This document shows positions 8,036 to 16,203 of a stretch of 64,000 bases of DNA, in pieces. Under the pieces are notes generated by a model that made no database searches, had not been told where the DNA came from, and saw only the letters and a program-made list of their open reading frames with translations. Origin of the DNA: Streptomyces sp. YPW6 (GTDB lineage: Bacteria; Actinomycetota; Actinomycetes; Streptomycetales; Streptomycetaceae); the NCBI RefSeq assembly GCF_018866325.1, contig NZ_CP076457.1, positions 4,189,001-4,253,000 of the forward strand, in the 5' to 3' direction. Made by a program: the position numbers and the translations under genes. Numbering within the stretch: position 1 is the first letter of the stretch; every line of letters begins with the position of its first letter.

Positions 8036-8719
8036 ATGGCAGTGAGCGGCAGGAAGAAGAGCATGATGGGCGTGACGGCGGCGCGGCGGCCGGAGGTGCG
8101 GCTGCCCCCGCTCGTTCCGTACGACGGGGAGGGCCTGGAGCCGGACGGCGACTACGACGGGGTGCGGTTCGACGGGGTGGACCTGGCGGACGCCTCCGGC
8201 CGGGGAGCCCGCTTCATGGACTGCGCCCTGGACGGCTGCGCCCTGGACCGGGCGGAGCTGGCGCGGGCCCGTTTCATCGACGCGGTGCTGACGGGCGTAC
8301 GGGGTGTGGGCACGGACCTCGCGGAGGCGTCGCTGCGGGACGTGGAGGTGGTGGACGCCCGGCTGGGCGGGGTGCAGCTGCACGGGGCGGTGCTGGAGCG
8401 GGTGGTGGTGCGGGGCGGCAAGATCGACTACCTGAATCTGCGCAAGGCCCGGCTGAAGGACGTCGTCTTCGAGGGCTGCGTGCTGGCCGAGCCGGACTTC
8501 GGGGACGCGCAGCTGGTCCGGGTCGAGTTCCGGGACTGCGTGCTGAAGCGGGCGGACTTCAGCAGTGCGCGGATGGAGTCGGTGGACCTGCGCGCGGTGG
8601 CCGAGCTGGACATCGCCCGGGGCGTGGACCGGCTGGCGGGCGCGGTGATCAGCCCGGCACAGCTGATGGAGCTGGCCCCGGCGTTCGCGGCGCAGATCGG
8701 GGTGCGGGTGGAGGCGTGA
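8036..8719 (+). CDS. Pentapeptide-repeat protein
   Basis: Protein of 227 aa in which about residues 40-195 form a run of degenerate A(D/N)LXX-type pentapeptides (for example VDLADASGRGARFMDCALDGCALDRAELARARF), which should fold as a right-handed quadrilateral beta-helix. Some family members (Qnr, MfpA) mimic DNA and protect gyrase, but sequence alone does not show that here. The first 35 residues are basic and Pro-rich. The start is uncertain: ATG 8027, 8036 and 8063 are all in frame and none has a well-spaced ribosome site. It is divergent from the flavoprotein gene. Confidence 0.75.
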   Translation: MAVSGRKKSMMGVTAARRPEVRLPPLVPYDGEGLEPDGDYDGVRFDGVDLADASGRGARFMDCALDGCALDRAELARARFIDAVLTGVRGVGTDLAEASLRDVEVVDARLGGVQLHGAVLERVVVRGGKIDYLNLRKARLKDVVFEGCVLAEPDFGDAQLVRVEFRDCVLKRADFSSARMESVDLRAVAELDIARGVDRLAGAVISPAQLMELAPAFAAQIGVRVEA

Positions 8720-8740
8720 GGGCGTAGGTCCGCCGGAGCC

Positions 8741-9238
8741 TCACATACGGGGGAAGCGGGCCTGGAGGTCCCAGATCACGGGGTTGTCGGCGAGACCGTC
8801 GTGCATGTCGGCCAGGTCGGCGATCAGGTCGTGCAGGAAGTCGCGGGCCTCGCGGCGCAGGAGGGAGTGGCTGAAGGTGAGCGGCGGCTCGTCGCCGGGC
8901 ATCCAGTCCGCCTCGACGTCGACCCAGCCGAAGCGCCGCTCGAAGATCATGACGTCCGAGGACTCGGTGAAGTCCAGTTCCGCGTACTGCCGCCGGTGCG
9001 AGCGGTTGCCGCGCGGGTCCTGGTCGATCCGCTCGACGATGTCGCACAGCGCCCACGCGAAGTCGAGCACCGGCACCCATCCCCAGGCTGTGGACAGCTC
9101 GCGGTCCGCCGTGGTGTCCGCGAGGTAGACGTCGCCGGAGAACAGGTCGTGCCGCAGCGCCCGGACGTCCGCGCGGCGGTAGTCGGTCTGCGGGGGGTCG
9201 GGGAAGCGGCGGGAGAGGGAGTAGCCGATGTCGAGCAC
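8741..9238 (-). CDS. Conserved actinobacterial hypothetical protein
   Basis: Soluble, acidic protein of 165 aa that I do not recognise confidently. It is rich in Trp, Asp and Arg, has no signal peptide or membrane helix, and contains FAWALCDIVERID, DVMIFERRFGWVDVEADWMPG and SLLRREARDFLHDLIADLADM. The alternating acidic and aromatic pattern is reminiscent of immunity-like or DUF78xx actinobacterial proteins, but this is only an impression. The GTG at 9238 lies 6 bases after CACCAT, a weak leaderless -10. It converges on the pentapeptide gene with a 21-bp gap. Confidence 0.65.
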   Translation of the reverse strand: MLDIGYSLSRRFPDPPQTDYRRADVRALRHDLFSGDVYLADTTADRELSTAWGWVPVLDFAWALCDIVERIDQDPRGNRSHRRQYAELDFTESSDVMIFERRFGWVDVEADWMPGDEPPLTFSHSLLRREARDFLHDLIADLADMHDGLADNPVIWDLQARFPRM

Positions 9239-9326
9239 GGATCGATGGTGTCATGCCCGCGAGGGGCGGATTTCCACGATCGGGTGAAGCATCCTGAATC
9301 TGCCTACGGCATATGCAAGACGCTTC

Positions 9327-9332
9327 TAGAGT
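9327..9332 (+). promoter_or_regulatory. -10 box of leaderless promoter for Rpn-like gene
   Basis: TAGAGT ends 7 bases before ATG 9340. There is no ribosome site, so this argues for the shorter start over ATG 9313. Confidence 0.5.
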
Positions 9333-9339
9333 CCGGTTC

Positions 9340-10224
9340 ATGGTCAGTTCGTCGCACGAGGCTCATCATCGGATCTTCCAGAAGAATCCGGGTCTGTTCG
9401 CGAGTGCCTTCCGCACCTTGGGCATTCCCTTCCCGGAGCCCGTCGCCGTTTCGCTGATGGATACGGATCTCACGGAGATCAGACCGTTGGAACGGCATGT
9501 GGACACCCTTATGCGGATCGATCTGGAGGGCGGGGGCTCCCTGCTGCTCGCGATCGAGGCGCAGAGCAAGAAGGACCCGGACAAGCGCAGCAGTTGGGCG
9601 TACTACCTGGCCCACCTCTATGCGAAGTTCCGCTACCCGTGCGTTCTCCTGGTCGTCTGCCGGGACAAGGGGACCGCGGAGTGGGCGGCCGAGCCGATCC
9701 GTATCGGTCTCGACAGGCACCCGAGCCTGGTCGTCTCCCCTCTGGTGCTCGGGCCGCACAACGTACCCAGGGTTCTGGAGGCCGCAACGGCGGCCGAGGA
9801 CATCCCGATGGCCGTCTTCTCGGCCATCACCCATAGTCATGATCCCGACATCGCTGCCATACTGGACGCGCTCGCCGAGGCGCTCCGGGGCACGGACGCC
9901 GATGCCGCGGCGGTCTTCGCCGAATTCACCGAGGCGGGTCTGGGGAACTCCCCGGCTCGTGAGATCTGGAGGAACCTCATGGGCACTGGTCTCAGCCACT
10001 TCCGCGGCTTCGTCGCCGAAAGCTTCCGCGACGAGGGCCGGACCGAGGGGCGGGTCGAGGGGCGCGCCGAGGACATCCTGCGGATTCTGGAGGTGCGCGG
10101 TGTCGCGGTGCCGGACGAGGCGCGCGAGCGCATCAGCTCCTGCACGGACCTCGCCGTGCTCGACGTGTGGTTCGAGCGGGCCGTCACCGCGCAGACCGCC
10201 GACGCGGTGTTCGGCGACGGCTGA
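9340..10224 (+). CDS. Rpn-like PD-(D/E)XK nuclease-fold protein
   Basis: Protein of 294 aa from a family with many paralogs in Streptomyces, starting MVSSSHEAHHRIFQ. The fold signature is present: Asp in ERHVDTLMRID, then the E-x-Q motif in LLLAIEAQSKKD (about residues 73-84), as in Rpn recombination-promoting nucleases and YhgA-like transposase relatives. The C-terminal part has EGR repeats (RTEGRVEGRAEDILRIL) that form a helix typical of these proteins. Rpn proteins are Ca-stimulated DNA endonucleases; activity here is inferred. Start chosen from the TAGAGT box; an upstream ATG at 9313 is in frame. Confidence 0.75.
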   Translation: MVSSSHEAHHRIFQKNPGLFASAFRTLGIPFPEPVAVSLMDTDLTEIRPLERHVDTLMRIDLEGGGSLLLAIEAQSKKDPDKRSSWAYYLAHLYAKFRYPCVLLVVCRDKGTAEWAAEPIRIGLDRHPSLVVSPLVLGPHNVPRVLEAATAAEDIPMAVFSAITHSHDPDIAAILDALAEALRGTDADAAAVFAEFTEAGLGNSPAREIWRNLMGTGLSHFRGFVAESFRDEGRTEGRVEGRAEDILRILEVRGVAVPDEARERISSCTDLAVLDVWFERAVTAQTADAVFGDG

Positions 10225-10248
10225 GCGCTGATCCAGCACCGGCGGTAT

Positions 10249-10270
10249 GCCTCGGCCGGCCGGCCGAGGC
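10249..10270. terminator. 22-bp perfect GC palindrome between convergent genes
   Basis: GCCTCGGCCGG followed by its exact reverse complement lies between the convergent rpn-like and senR genes. It could form a strong hairpin and serve as a bidirectional terminator; there is no T-run. Confidence 0.5.
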
Positions 10271-10322
10271 CGCGACTTCCGGCCGCAGGTTGCGTGAGCC
10301 CGGACGCGTCTCGCCCCCGGGC

Positions 10323-11003
10323 TCACGGCAGCAGTCGCTGCTCCTTCGCCACCGACACCGCGCCCGCGCGGGTGTCGACGCCGAGCTTGTCGTAGATCCG
10401 GCCCAGGTGGGTCTTGACCGTGGCCTCGCTGATGAACAGGGCACGGGCGATGTCCCGGTTGCCGAGGCCCTGGGAGAGCTGGGCCAGGATGTCGCGTTCC
10501 CGGTCGGTGAGGCTGGGGCGGGGGCTGCGCATCCGGGCCATCACCCGGCTGGCGACGGGGGCGGAGAGCGTGGTGCGGCCCTGGGCGGCGGACCGGATCG
10601 CGGCGAAGAGTTCCTCCGGGCGCTCCGCCTTCAGCAGATAGCCGGTGGCCCCCGCCTCGATGGCGCGGGTGATGTCGGCGTCGGTGTCGTACGTGGTCAG
10701 CACCAGGACGTGGACCGTGCCGTCGGCCGCGATGCGTCGGGTCGCCTCGACCCCGTCGATGCCCTCGCCGAGCTGGAGGTCCATGAGGACGACGTCCGGC
10801 TTCAGGCGCGCGGCGAGCACCACCGCCTCCTCACCGCTGCCCGCCTCGCCGACGACCTCGATGTCCGGTTCGCTGCCGAGGAGCGCGAGCAGTCCGGCCC
10901 GGACGACCGCATGGTCGTCGCAGAGCAGGATGCGCACGGCAGCGGGAGCGGGAGCGGGGGCTGGGTCGGCCGCGCCGGGCTTGGGGTTCGCCTCGCCGGT
11001 CAT
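10323..11003 (-). CDS. senR: NarL/LuxR-type response regulator (SenR-like)
   Basis: DNA-binding response regulator of 226 aa. The receiver domain (about residues 23-140) has the acidic pair in LLCDDHAVVRAG and the phospho-acceptor Asp in VVLMDLQLG near residue 73. A LuxR-type HTH lies at about residues 160-220 (LTDRERDILAQLSQGLGNRDIARALFISEATVKTH). Its ATG overlaps the kinase stop codon (ATGA), so the two are translationally coupled. Divergent hbpS identifies the pair as SenS/SenR, which in S. reticuli controls redox-stress genes including hbpS. The name is by context and motif, not by alignment. Confidence 0.8.
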   Translation of the reverse strand: MTGEANPKPGAADPAPAPAPAAVRILLCDDHAVVRAGLLALLGSEPDIEVVGEAGSGEEAVVLAARLKPDVVLMDLQLGEGIDGVEATRRIAADGTVHVLVLTTYDTDADITRAIEAGATGYLLKAERPEELFAAIRSAAQGRTTLSAPVASRVMARMRSPRPSLTDRERDILAQLSQGLGNRDIARALFISEATVKTHLGRIYDKLGVDTRAGAVSVAKEQRLLP

Positions 11004-12454
11004 GTGGGGGCCTCCGTGGTGGTGAGCGGGACCTCGGCGGAGAGCACGGTGCCCTCGCCCGGCGCCGACTCGACGGTGAGCGTTCCGCCGAGCTGGCGCA
11101 CCCGGGCCCGCATCGCCGGAAGCCCGTGGCCCCGGACGGCGCGGGCGCCGGGTGCGCCCTCGGGCTCCGCGGTGAAGCCCCGGCCGTTGTCGCCGACGTC
11201 CAGGACCACCCGGTCGTCGAGATGGGTCAGGGTCAGCCCGGCGGCGGTCGCCCCGGAGTGCTCCCGGACGTTGGCCAGGGCCCCCTGGGCGATGCGCAGC
11301 AGGGCGGACTGCACCCGGTCCGGCAGCGGGGCGTGCCCCGTGCCCTCCACATGGCAGTGGACGGTGAGCGCGCCCTCCGCCTGGGCGCTCTCGCGAGCCG
11401 CCAGTGCGTGCAGGGCCGCCTCCAGCCCGCCGCCCTCCGCGAGGTCGGCGGGGGCCAGGTCGTGGACGAAGCGGCGGGCCTCGGCGAGGTTGCGCTCGGC
11501 GATGCCCGTGGCCGTACGGACATGGCGGCGGGCGGCGTCCGGATCGGCGCTCCAGGTGCGGTCGGCGGCCTGGAGCAGCATCTGCTGGCTGGACAGGCCC
11601 TGGGCCAGGGTGTCGTGGATCTCCATGGAGAGCCGCTGGCGCTCGGCGAGGGTCCCCTCGCGCCGTTCGGTGGCGGCCAGTTCGCGCCGGGTCCGCAACA
11701 GGTCGTCGATCAGCTCGCGCTGGCGTGCGGCCAGTTCCCGCTGGCGTACCGCCTGGCGCTGCATATGGACGAAGACCGCGGTCGCCACCGCGGCGACGGC
11801 GGGCGGGGCGAGGACCAGGTTCGGGTCGAACCCGTCGGCCAGCCGCAGTTGCGCGGCCACGACGAAGACGGTGAGCAGCGCGACCAGCGCGAGGGCCGCA
11901 CGCGGCGGCAGGATCCGCAGCCCGGTGTAGAACAGCGGCACCGCGCACCACGCGAAGCTCGGCGCGAGGACGACGAGCACCATCCACACGACGACGAGCA
12001 CCGCGAGCCAGACGAGCCGGCGCGGGGTGGGACGCGAGCCGAGGACGGGGCCGAGGAGATAGAGCACCGCCAGGGTGATCGACAGGGCGATGATCCACGG
12101 AGTGCGGGCCTCGCCGGGGTGCCGCATCAGGAACCGGGCCAGCGAGGCGCCGAGCAGCAGGAAGAACGCGGCGTGCATGAGGAGCGCGAGCCAGCGGGCG
12201 TCGGGGTCGGGCCCGGCGGCCCCGGGACCACCGGCCTCGGCCCCGCCGTCCACAGAGCCGCCGGGGCTGCCATCGGCATGCGGGCCGACGCCGGGGCCGC
12301 TGTCGGCATGCGGGCTGCTGCCGGGTCCGCAGGGAACGACGCCGTCCGCCGGTCCGCCGGGGCTGCCGCCGTCCACGCGTCCTCCGGGGCCGGCGCCGGC
12401 ATGCCGGCCGGCGCCGGGGCCGCCGGGGTCCGGCGAACCGCTGCGGTGCTCCAC
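11000..12454 (-). CDS. senS: Sensor histidine kinase (SenS-like)
   Basis: Membrane kinase of about 484 aa. A long Gly/Pro/Ala-rich low-complexity N-terminus (roughly 75 residues) precedes five predicted membrane helices, the topology described for SenS. The HisKA_3 H-box is ERQRLSMEIHDTLAQGLS with His near residue 276, followed by an HATPase domain with the N-box ALANVREHSGA and G-box DNGRGF. GTG 12454 is preferred because GAGGGAC lies just upstream; the open frame continues to 12664 without a ribosome site. In S. reticuli the secreted heme-binding HbpS modulates SenS autophosphorylation under oxidative stress. Confidence 0.8.
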   Translation of the reverse strand: MEHRSGSPDPGGPGAGRHAGAGPGGRVDGGSPGGPADGVVPCGPGSSPHADSGPGVGPHADGSPGGSVDGGAEAGGPGAAGPDPDARWLALLMHAAFFLLLGASLARFLMRHPGEARTPWIIALSITLAVLYLLGPVLGSRPTPRRLVWLAVLVVVWMVLVVLAPSFAWCAVPLFYTGLRILPPRAALALVALLTVFVVAAQLRLADGFDPNLVLAPPAVAAVATAVFVHMQRQAVRQRELAARQRELIDDLLRTRRELAATERREGTLAERQRLSMEIHDTLAQGLSSQQMLLQAADRTWSADPDAARRHVRTATGIAERNLAEARRFVHDLAPADLAEGGGLEAALHALAARESAQAEGALTVHCHVEGTGHAPLPDRVQSALLRIAQGALANVREHSGATAAGLTLTHLDDRVVLDVGDNGRGFTAEPEGAPGARAVRGHGLPAMRARVRQLGGTLTVESAPGEGTVLSAEVPLTTTEAPT

Positions 12455-12577
12455 CACGTCCCTCGCGTTCCGTCGCTGACCTGCGTAAACCCCTCCATGG
12501 TGACCTGATCCGGCCACCCCCGCATCAACCGATCGGCTGACGGGGGCGTCGGCCGTCCCGCCCGCCGCTTCCAGCCG

Positions 12578-12592
12578 GTACGCCGACCGTAC
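12578..12592. promoter_or_regulatory. Inverted repeat in senS-hbpS divergent region
   Basis: GTACG and CGTAC flank a 5-bp spacer 115 bp upstream of hbpS. It is a candidate SenR site by position only. Confidence 0.3.
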
Positions 12593-12706
12593 GGGGCCGG
12601 TTCCGCCCGGAGGATCGACACCGGAGCGAAACGCCGGACCACTCCGGGCCGCCTCGCACCGCACACCTCACCTCACCGGGCCGCCCCGGATCACCAAGGA
12701 GCCATC

Positions 12707-13264
12707 ATGAAGAAGCTGTCGCTGCGTACCCGTGTCGTCACCAGCGCCGCCGTCGCTGCCGCTCTCGGGGCCGGGACGTTCGGCGCGATGTCCGCGAGCG
12801 CCTCCTCCCCGGCCGCCGCCCCCGCCGCCGCGGTCAAGGCCGACACCGGCAACCGGAACCTCCAGCAGACGACGCATCTGACCGTGGCCGCCGCCACGAA
12901 GGCCGCGCAGGCCACGCTGGACGCGGCGAAGAAGGAGAACCAGCGGATCTCCGTCGCGGTGGTCGACCGCAACGGCAACACCATCGTCTCCCTGCGCGGC
13001 GACGGCGCCGGGCCGCAGTCCCCCGAGTCCGCGGTGAAGAAGGCGTTCACCGCCGTCTCCTGGAACGCCCCCACCTCCGACCTCGTCGAGCGCCTGGAGC
13101 AGGCCCCGAACCTGAAGGACATCCCCGGCACCCTGTTCCTCGGCGGTGGTGCCCCGGTCCAGGTCAAGGGCGCCCCGGTGGCGGGCATCGGCGTGGCGGG
13201 CGCGCCCAGCGGCGACCTCGACGAGAAGTTCGCCCGAGCCGGCGTCGCCTCGCTCGCCCGGTAG
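12707..13264 (+). CDS. hbpS: Secreted heme-binding protein HbpS (GlcG/HbpS family)
   Basis: Exported protein of 185 aa. A signal peptide (KKLSLRTRVVTSAAVAAALGAGTFGAMSASA) is followed by an Ala-rich linker and one GlcG/HbpS domain (about residues 55-185). In the domain, TTHLTVAAATKAAQ carries the His that corresponds by position to the heme-coordinating His of S. reticuli HbpS, and ISVAVVDRNGNTIV is the family core strand pair. HbpS binds and degrades heme and signals redox stress to SenS across the membrane. AAGGAG precedes the ATG. The gene is divergent from senS-senR. Confidence 0.85.
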   Translation: MKKLSLRTRVVTSAAVAAALGAGTFGAMSASASSPAAAPAAAVKADTGNRNLQQTTHLTVAAATKAAQATLDAAKKENQRISVAVVDRNGNTIVSLRGDGAGPQSPESAVKKAFTAVSWNAPTSDLVERLEQAPNLKDIPGTLFLGGGAPVQVKGAPVAGIGVAGAPSGDLDEKFARAGVASLAR

Positions 13265-13325
13265 CCACCCGCGCGCCTCGTCCCGGCGCCATCACCCCCG
13301 CTAGGCAGACGGAAACGGAGTCCCC

Positions 13326-14591
13326 ATGAACGCCCTCGGTCACGCCCTGCTCACCGCCGCACGTACCGGCGGCACCGACCGGGTGCGCACCGCGACCGGG
13401 GGCGGCCCCCACGCGCTCCGACGCACGCCCGGATCGCGCGTCCGCCGCCTCGGCCTCGCGCTGATCGCTGCCGCCCTGCTCGCCGGGTGCGCCACCGGCA
13501 CCACGGACGCGGACCCCGTCGTTCCGGACGCGGCGTCCGCCCCGACCGGCACCGAGGCATCCCCCGGCCCCTCGGGCGCACCCGCGGGCCGTACCCCCGA
13601 CGGCACCCTCCTGGTCGCCGACTTCGGCAGCGACACCGTGACCTTCGTCGACCCCGGCCGGGACGGTTCCGGGGAGGGCGGGGCGCCCCTCGCCTCCGTG
13701 CAGGTCGGCACCGCGCCCTACGGACTCGTCGTCGGCGAGGACGGACGGGCCTGGGTCGCCACCGCCGAGGGCGTCGCGGTCGTCGACACCCGGCGGCGGA
13801 CCCGGCTCGCGCTGATCCCGTACGTGACGGAGTCCGGCCCCGTCACCACGGGCGAGTACCGGGGCGGCGGCATGGGCATCGCCCTGGCCCCGGACGGGAA
13901 GCACGTCTACGTCGGGGTCAACGTGCCCGGCGAGGACGGCACGGTCGAGGTCGTCGACACCGCGACCCGCCAGGTCACCGGCACCGCGCCGGTCGGCAGG
14001 CGTCCCTTCGACGTGGACGTCTCGCCGGACGGCCGCGAGGTGTACGCCACCGGTCACGACTCCTTCGACGTGAAGGCCGTGGACGCGGACACGCTGAGGA
14101 CCCGGCGGATGGAGGTCGCCCCGTACGGCACGGAGGGCGGGCTCGGCTCCTGGCTGAAGCCGCACTACGCCGTCGTCCGCCCCGGGGACGGCAACCTGCT
14201 GCTGCCCTTCGAGGGGGAGCGGCTGGCCGTGCTCGACCCGCGCACCGGTCGGGTGACGATCGAACGGATGACGGCCGGCACCCACCAGCACGGCGCGGCA
14301 CTCGCCCCCGACGGCACCCTCCTCGTGGTCGGCACCGGCCCGATCGGCCCGGACGACGAGGACCCCTCGCTCACCGTCCGCGCCCCCGAGGGCACGGAGC
14401 GGGTCGTTCCGCTGGACGGGCCGCACGAGGACGTGGCGGTGTCGGCGGACGGCGGCACGGCGTACGTCACCGGCGGCTTCACCCGCGACGGCCACTGGAA
14501 CGGGATCACGGTCGTCGACCTGGACGACGAGCGGAGCGAGCCGGTCCGCCTGCCGGCGGGCAACCGGCCACTCGGTATCGCCGTCCTCTGA
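13326..14591 (+). CDS. YVTN/YncE-type beta-propeller lipoprotein
   Basis: Lipid-anchored extracytoplasmic protein of 421 aa. The lipobox LLAGC is near residue 57 after a long basic leader; the mature part begins with a Thr/Ala/Pro linker. About residues 95-420 contain repeated blades such as DGTLLVADFGSDTVTFVDPG, VYVGVNVPGEDGTVEVVDTATRQVTG and VYATGHDSFDVKAVDADTLRT, the pattern of YVTN/cytochrome-d1-like propellers. These act as scaffolds or ligand binders; no catalytic site is seen. GGAG precedes the ATG. It follows hbpS after 61 bp and may share its transcript. Confidence 0.8.
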   Translation: MNALGHALLTAARTGGTDRVRTATGGGPHALRRTPGSRVRRLGLALIAAALLAGCATGTTDADPVVPDAASAPTGTEASPGPSGAPAGRTPDGTLLVADFGSDTVTFVDPGRDGSGEGGAPLASVQVGTAPYGLVVGEDGRAWVATAEGVAVVDTRRRTRLALIPYVTESGPVTTGEYRGGGMGIALAPDGKHVYVGVNVPGEDGTVEVVDTATRQVTGTAPVGRRPFDVDVSPDGREVYATGHDSFDVKAVDADTLRTRRMEVAPYGTEGGLGSWLKPHYAVVRPGDGNLLLPFEGERLAVLDPRTGRVTIERMTAGTHQHGAALAPDGTLLVVGTGPIGPDDEDPSLTVRAPEGTERVVPLDGPHEDVAVSADGGTAYVTGGFTRDGHWNGITVVDLDDERSEPVRLPAGNRPLGIAVL

Positions 14592-14698
14592 GCCGGGAGC
14601 CGGGAGCCGGGAGCCGGGAGCCGGGAGCCGGGAGCCGGGAGCCGGAAGCCGGAAGCCGGAAGCCGGAAGCCGGAAGCCGGAGCCGGAGCCGGAAGCCG
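14590..14698. repeat. Microsatellite of 7-bp units, about 15 copies
   Basis: The stop codon of the propeller gene opens a run of GGGAGCC units (about seven) that changes to GGAAGCC units (about five) and ends with two 6-bp GGAGCC units. Purity suggests recent slippage expansion. It lies outside coding sequence, immediately before a hairpin. Confidence 0.9.
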
Positions 14699-14728
14699 CC
14701 CGCCCGTCCGCCGAGGCGGGCGGGCGGC
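14695..14728 (+). terminator. Intrinsic-type hairpin after propeller gene
   Basis: An 11-bp stem (GCCGCCCGCCC and its exact complement) encloses a 12-nt loop. There is no long T-run, as is usual in Streptomyces. Confidence 0.6.
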
Positions 14729-14768
14729 TGCCGTCCCCCAGGCGTGCGGCCCCGCACCGGAACCGCCC

Positions 14769-14774
14769 TAATAT
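14769..14774 (+). promoter_or_regulatory. -10 box of leaderless promoter for M1 peptidase
   Basis: TAATAT ends 6 bases before GTG 14781, with no ribosome site. Confidence 0.55.
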
Positions 14775-14780
14775 CGACCG

Positions 14781-16175
14781 GTGAACCACCGCGTACCGGC
14801 CTTCGCCCCCCTCCTGCTGTCCCTCGCCCTCCTCGGCTCGGGCTGCTCCGGCGGCGTCGAGGGGACCCCGGGCGCGGCCGGTCTGCGCGATCCCTACTTC
14901 CCCGGGCTCGGCAACGGCGGCTACGACGTCACCCACTACGGCCTGGAGCTCGACGTCGACCCCGCCGCCGGGCTGCTGCGCGGCACGGCCACGATCACCG
15001 CCCGCGCCACCCAGCACCTGAGCGCGTTCCACCTCGACCTCGCCGGGCTCGACGTGGAGAGCGCCACCGTCGAGGGGGAGCCCGCCGCCGTCAACCGGGC
15101 GGGCAGGGAGCTGACGATCCGCCCCGACGCGTCGGTGGACGACCGGATGCGCGAGGGCCGCACCTTCACCACCGTCGTGCGGTACTCCGGCTCCCCGCAG
15201 GCCATCACCGACGCCGACGGGGAGCAGGAGGGCTGGCTGCGGACGGCGGACGGCGCGGTCGCCCTCGGCGAGCCGACTGGGTCCATGGCCTGGTTCCCCG
15301 GCAACCACCACCCGAGCGACAAGGCCGTGTACGACATCGAGGTCACCGTTCCCGACCCGCTGACCGCCGTCTCCAACGGGCAGTTGGCCGCCCGGCGCAC
15401 GGAGAACGGCCGCACCGCCTACCACTGGCGGACCACGGAGCCGATGGCGAGCTATCTGGCGACCGTGGCCGTCGGCCGGTTCACCACCGAGCAGGCGCGC
15501 ACCCCCGAGGGCATCCGCCTGTTCACCGCCGCGGACCCCGAGTCGGCCGCGGAGAGCGAGGACGTGCTGGCGGAGATCCCGGCGGTGCTGGCGTGGTCGC
15601 GGGCCAGGTTCGGGCCGTACCCCTTCACCTCAGCCGGGGCGATCGTGGAGCGCACGGGCGATGCGACGTACGCCCTGGAGACCCAGAACCGGCCCGTCTT
15701 CCCCGGCCCGCCCGACACCGGCCTCCTCGTCCACGAGCTGGCCCACCAGTGGTTCGGGAACTCCGTCACCCCGAGGACGTGGCGGGACATGTGGCTGAAC
15801 GAGGGCTTCGCGACGTACGCCGAGTGGCTCTGGGCCGCCGACCACGACGGCGTACCGGTCGCGGAGAGCTTCGACGAGGCGTACGAGGACGACGCCAACT
15901 GGGCCTTCCCGCCCGCCCGTCCGCCCGCCGCCCTCGATCTCTCCGACCCGCCGGTCTACGGGCGCGGGGCCATGGTCGTGCACCGGATCCGGCTCGCGAT
16001 GGACGACGACCAGGCGTTCTTCGCGCTGGTGCGGGGCTGGACCGAGAAGTACCGGCACGCCAACGCCTCCACCGACGACTTCACCGTGTACGTCGAGAAG
16101 GAGACCGGCCGGGACCTCACCGGGCTCTGGGACGCCTGGCTGTACGGCGGAAGCCGGCCCGCCCGGGAGGGCTGA
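14781..16175 (+). CDS. Secreted M1-family metallopeptidase (lipoprotein)
   Basis: Zinc aminopeptidase-like enzyme of 464 aa, anchored outside the membrane by a lipobox (LLGSGC, Cys near residue 22). The gluzincin motif HELAHQWFGN is at about residues 318-327, with the third zinc ligand in WLNEGFATYAEW 19 residues later; the upstream beta-saddle domain begins YDVTHYGLELDVDPAAG. At 464 aa it is a short M1 enzyme lacking the C-terminal ERAP-like domain. Probably trims extracellular peptides. It converges on the M4 protease gene with a 28-bp gap. Confidence 0.88.
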   Translation: MNHRVPAFAPLLLSLALLGSGCSGGVEGTPGAAGLRDPYFPGLGNGGYDVTHYGLELDVDPAAGLLRGTATITARATQHLSAFHLDLAGLDVESATVEGEPAAVNRAGRELTIRPDASVDDRMREGRTFTTVVRYSGSPQAITDADGEQEGWLRTADGAVALGEPTGSMAWFPGNHHPSDKAVYDIEVTVPDPLTAVSNGQLAARRTENGRTAYHWRTTEPMASYLATVAVGRFTTEQARTPEGIRLFTAADPESAAESEDVLAEIPAVLAWSRARFGPYPFTSAGAIVERTGDATYALETQNRPVFPGPPDTGLLVHELAHQWFGNSVTPRTWRDMWLNEGFATYAEWLWAADHDGVPVAESFDEAYEDDANWAFPPARPPAALDLSDPPVYGRGAMVVHRIRLAMDDDQAFFALVRGWTEKYRHANASTDDFTVYVEKETGRDLTGLWDAWLYGGSRPAREG

Positions 16176-16203
16176 CCGGCTTCCGTGTCGCGTACGGCCG
16201 GGG

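Noticed and set aside
10323..12098. Single 591-residue fusion of response regulator with upstream sequence
   Set aside because: The first ~365 residues are Arg/Pro/Ala-rich and antisense-like relative to senS codon use; the regulator starts at ATG 11003 overlapping the senS stop.
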